64,000 nucleotides of DNA. Source: Tenericutes bacterium HGW-Tenericutes-1. GTDB taxonomy: Bacteria; Bacillota_I; Bacilli_A; Izemoplasmatales; Hujiaoplasmataceae. The translations under genes and the position numbers were made by a program. The notes under the pieces are model-generated. The model was not told the origin of the DNA. It ran no database searches and was given only the letters and a program-made list of their open reading frames with translations. Shown here piece by piece: positions 63,144 through 64,000 of this stretch (positions are counted from its first letter, which is position 1; the number at the start of each line of letters is the position of its first letter). Location: contig PGXM01000006.1 in the NCBI GenBank assembly GCA_002839155.1, forward strand, positions 1-64,000. The letters are read 5' to 3'.

Positions 63144-63827
63144 ATGGAAAAAATTAGAATCATTGAAATTCAAAAACGAGTTTATGCTAATAATGACGAA
63201 GACGCTAAAGTCTTAAGAAAAGAACTTCAAGACAATAAAACATTCATGATGAACTTGATGTCAAGTCCAGGCAGTGGTAAAACGACCATGCTCGTAAATA
63301 CCATTAATAGACTCAAAGATCAATTAAAAATTGCGATCATCGAAGCAGACATCGATAGTGATGTCGATGCTTACACAATCCTCAATAAAACCGGTGTTAC
63401 AGTCAATCAATTACATTCAGGTGGGTCTTGTCATTTAGACTGTGGAATGGCTAAAGAAGGCTTAGAAGATATCCGTTATAAAGATTTTGATTTCGTCGTC
63501 ATTGAAAATATCGGTAATCTTATTTGTCCTGCATCGTATGATCTAGGACAAGCGTTAAATGTCTTAATATTATCCGTTCCTGAAGGCGATGACAAACCGT
63601 TAAAATATCCAAAGATGTTTACGAAAGTGGATTGTTTACTCGTCAGTAAAATTGATACGCTTTCTGTATTTGATTTTGATTTTATGGCGTTAGAAACAAA
63701 CGTAAGAAAGTTAAATCCAACCATCCAAATCTTCCCAATATCAGCTAAAACCAATGAAGGTATGGAAGCTTGGTGTAATTATTTAGTAGAAAAAATTAAA
63801 CAATTTAAAAAGGCGGACTTTAAATAA
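63144..63827 (+). CDS. hypB: HypB-type GTPase (nickel incorporation for hydrogenase)
   Basis: A 227-residue SIMIBI-class GTPase. Walker A is NLMSSPGSGKTTML, and DIDSDVDAYTI follows. The metal/nucleotide site motif CHLDCGM replaces the usual CHLDA(x)M, adding a Cys, and ENIGNLICP is the HypB switch block. SKIDTL stands for the NKxD specificity motif, with Ser instead of Asn. No N-terminal His- or CxxCGC-rich nickel store is present. HypB normally helps HypA load nickel into [NiFe] hydrogenase. No hydrogenase gene lies in the window, so another metalloenzyme is possible. Confidence 0.85.
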   Translation: MEKIRIIEIQKRVYANNDEDAKVLRKELQDNKTFMMNLMSSPGSGKTTMLVNTINRLKDQLKIAIIEADIDSDVDAYTILNKTGVTVNQLHSGGSCHLDCGMAKEGLEDIRYKDFDFVVIENIGNLICPASYDLGQALNVLILSVPEGDDKPLKYPKMFTKVDCLLVSKIDTLSVFDFDFMALETNVRKLNPTIQIFPISAKTNEGMEAWCNYLVEKIKQFKKADFK

Positions 63828-64000
63828 TGACAGATCAAATTAAGTTATTAGAATTTATCAATATGGTTTCAAAAACTAAAATGGGATCTAAAAACGGTGT
63901 TACTGACGAAGATCCTCGTTTTAAACTTCTTGAAAAAGTCGTGACCGAAGAAATGGCGACTGTCGCTTTAAAACTTGGATATCGAGAACCACAAACGCCC
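63827..64000 (+). CDS. start of a further gene, cut by the window edge
   Basis: An ATG at 63827 overlaps the HypB stop (TAATG). Fifty-eight codons are open to the window end, beginning MTDQIKLLEFINMV and containing DEDPRFKLLEKVVTEEMATVALKLGYREPQTP. I do not recognise it with certainty. The stretch resembles the N-terminal region of some winged-helix/4Fe-4S oxidoreductase subunits, but no Cys motif is reached yet. Tight coupling to hypB points to a shared function. Confidence 0.65.
   Translation, partial: MTDQIKLLEFINMVSKTKMGSKNGVTDEDPRFKLLEKVVTEEMATVALKLGYREPQTP

Noticed and set aside
1-64000. CRISPR arrays, tRNA or rRNA genes, insertion sequences
   Set aside because: No regularly spaced repeats, cloverleaf-like sequences, rRNA motifs or transposase genes were seen on reading the window.

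Overview
The window is AT-rich, densely packed and mostly transcribed leftward. It carries many lipoproteins and no tRNA, rRNA or CRISPR. TGA is used as a genuine stop: several genes end in ATGA start/stop overlaps, for example at 1244-1247, 5656-5659, 25588-25591 and 32367-32370. The standard bacterial code therefore applies, not the Mycoplasma code. Lipobox Cys proteins, sugar ABC systems, Shine-Dalgarno sites of the GGAGG type and a large secreted nuclease fit a low-GC Firmicute or an Izemoplasma/Acholeplasma-type mollicute. This placement is an inference; no marker gene in the window fixes the taxonomy.

Layout. 1-9180: a surface polysaccharide operon. It has a winged-helix/Rossmann regulator, UDP-glucose dehydrogenase, UDP-glucuronate 4-epimerase, an initiating sugar-1-phosphate transferase, two GT4 glycosyltransferases and the three-enzyme CapE/CapF/CapG (FnlABC) route to UDP-N-acetyl-L-fucosamine. 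9255-11427: two tandem tyrosine recombinases directly upstream of that operon. 11480-12852: a toxin-antitoxin-chaperone module (MqsR-like, MqsA-like, SecB-like) with a 16-bp palindromic operator. 13008-14240: a repeat lipoprotein. 14430-22834: xylose uptake (ATPase, permease, binding protein), xylose isomerase, xylulokinase and a divergent ROK repressor. 23205-28672: an oxidoreductase, a two-component system and a MacB-like ABC protein. 28899-38718: an isomalto-oligosaccharide/dextran operon with two GH66 enzymes, a GH13 oligo-1,6-glucosidase, an ABC importer, an AraC regulator and a YesL-like protein. 39248-45310: a maltodextrin/cyclodextrin operon with a LacI regulator and two operators.

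45451-56786 is the most unusual part. It has an FN3 lipoprotein, an 1155-residue secreted protein joining lamin-tail, ComEC-like metallo-beta-lactamase and endonuclease I domains, and a related 933-residue secreted protein. Upstream lies what looks like an undescribed RiPP-type maturation cluster: radical SAM, HprK-like kinase, PqqD-like RRE, S26-type peptidase and nucleotidyltransferase. I found by hand translation a 46-residue candidate precursor gene at 52747-52887. It has a YxxPxL leader motif, a Thr-Ser-Gly junction and a single Cys, and its stop is coupled to the start of the secreted protein.

57014-60907: three tandem lipoproteins, paralogous to the one at 13008. 61202-64000: an AraC regulator divergent from a polytopic membrane protein, a HypB-type GTPase and the start of a further gene.

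Together the window describes a carbohydrate-scavenging, polysaccharide-coated organism that probably also digests extracellular DNA.
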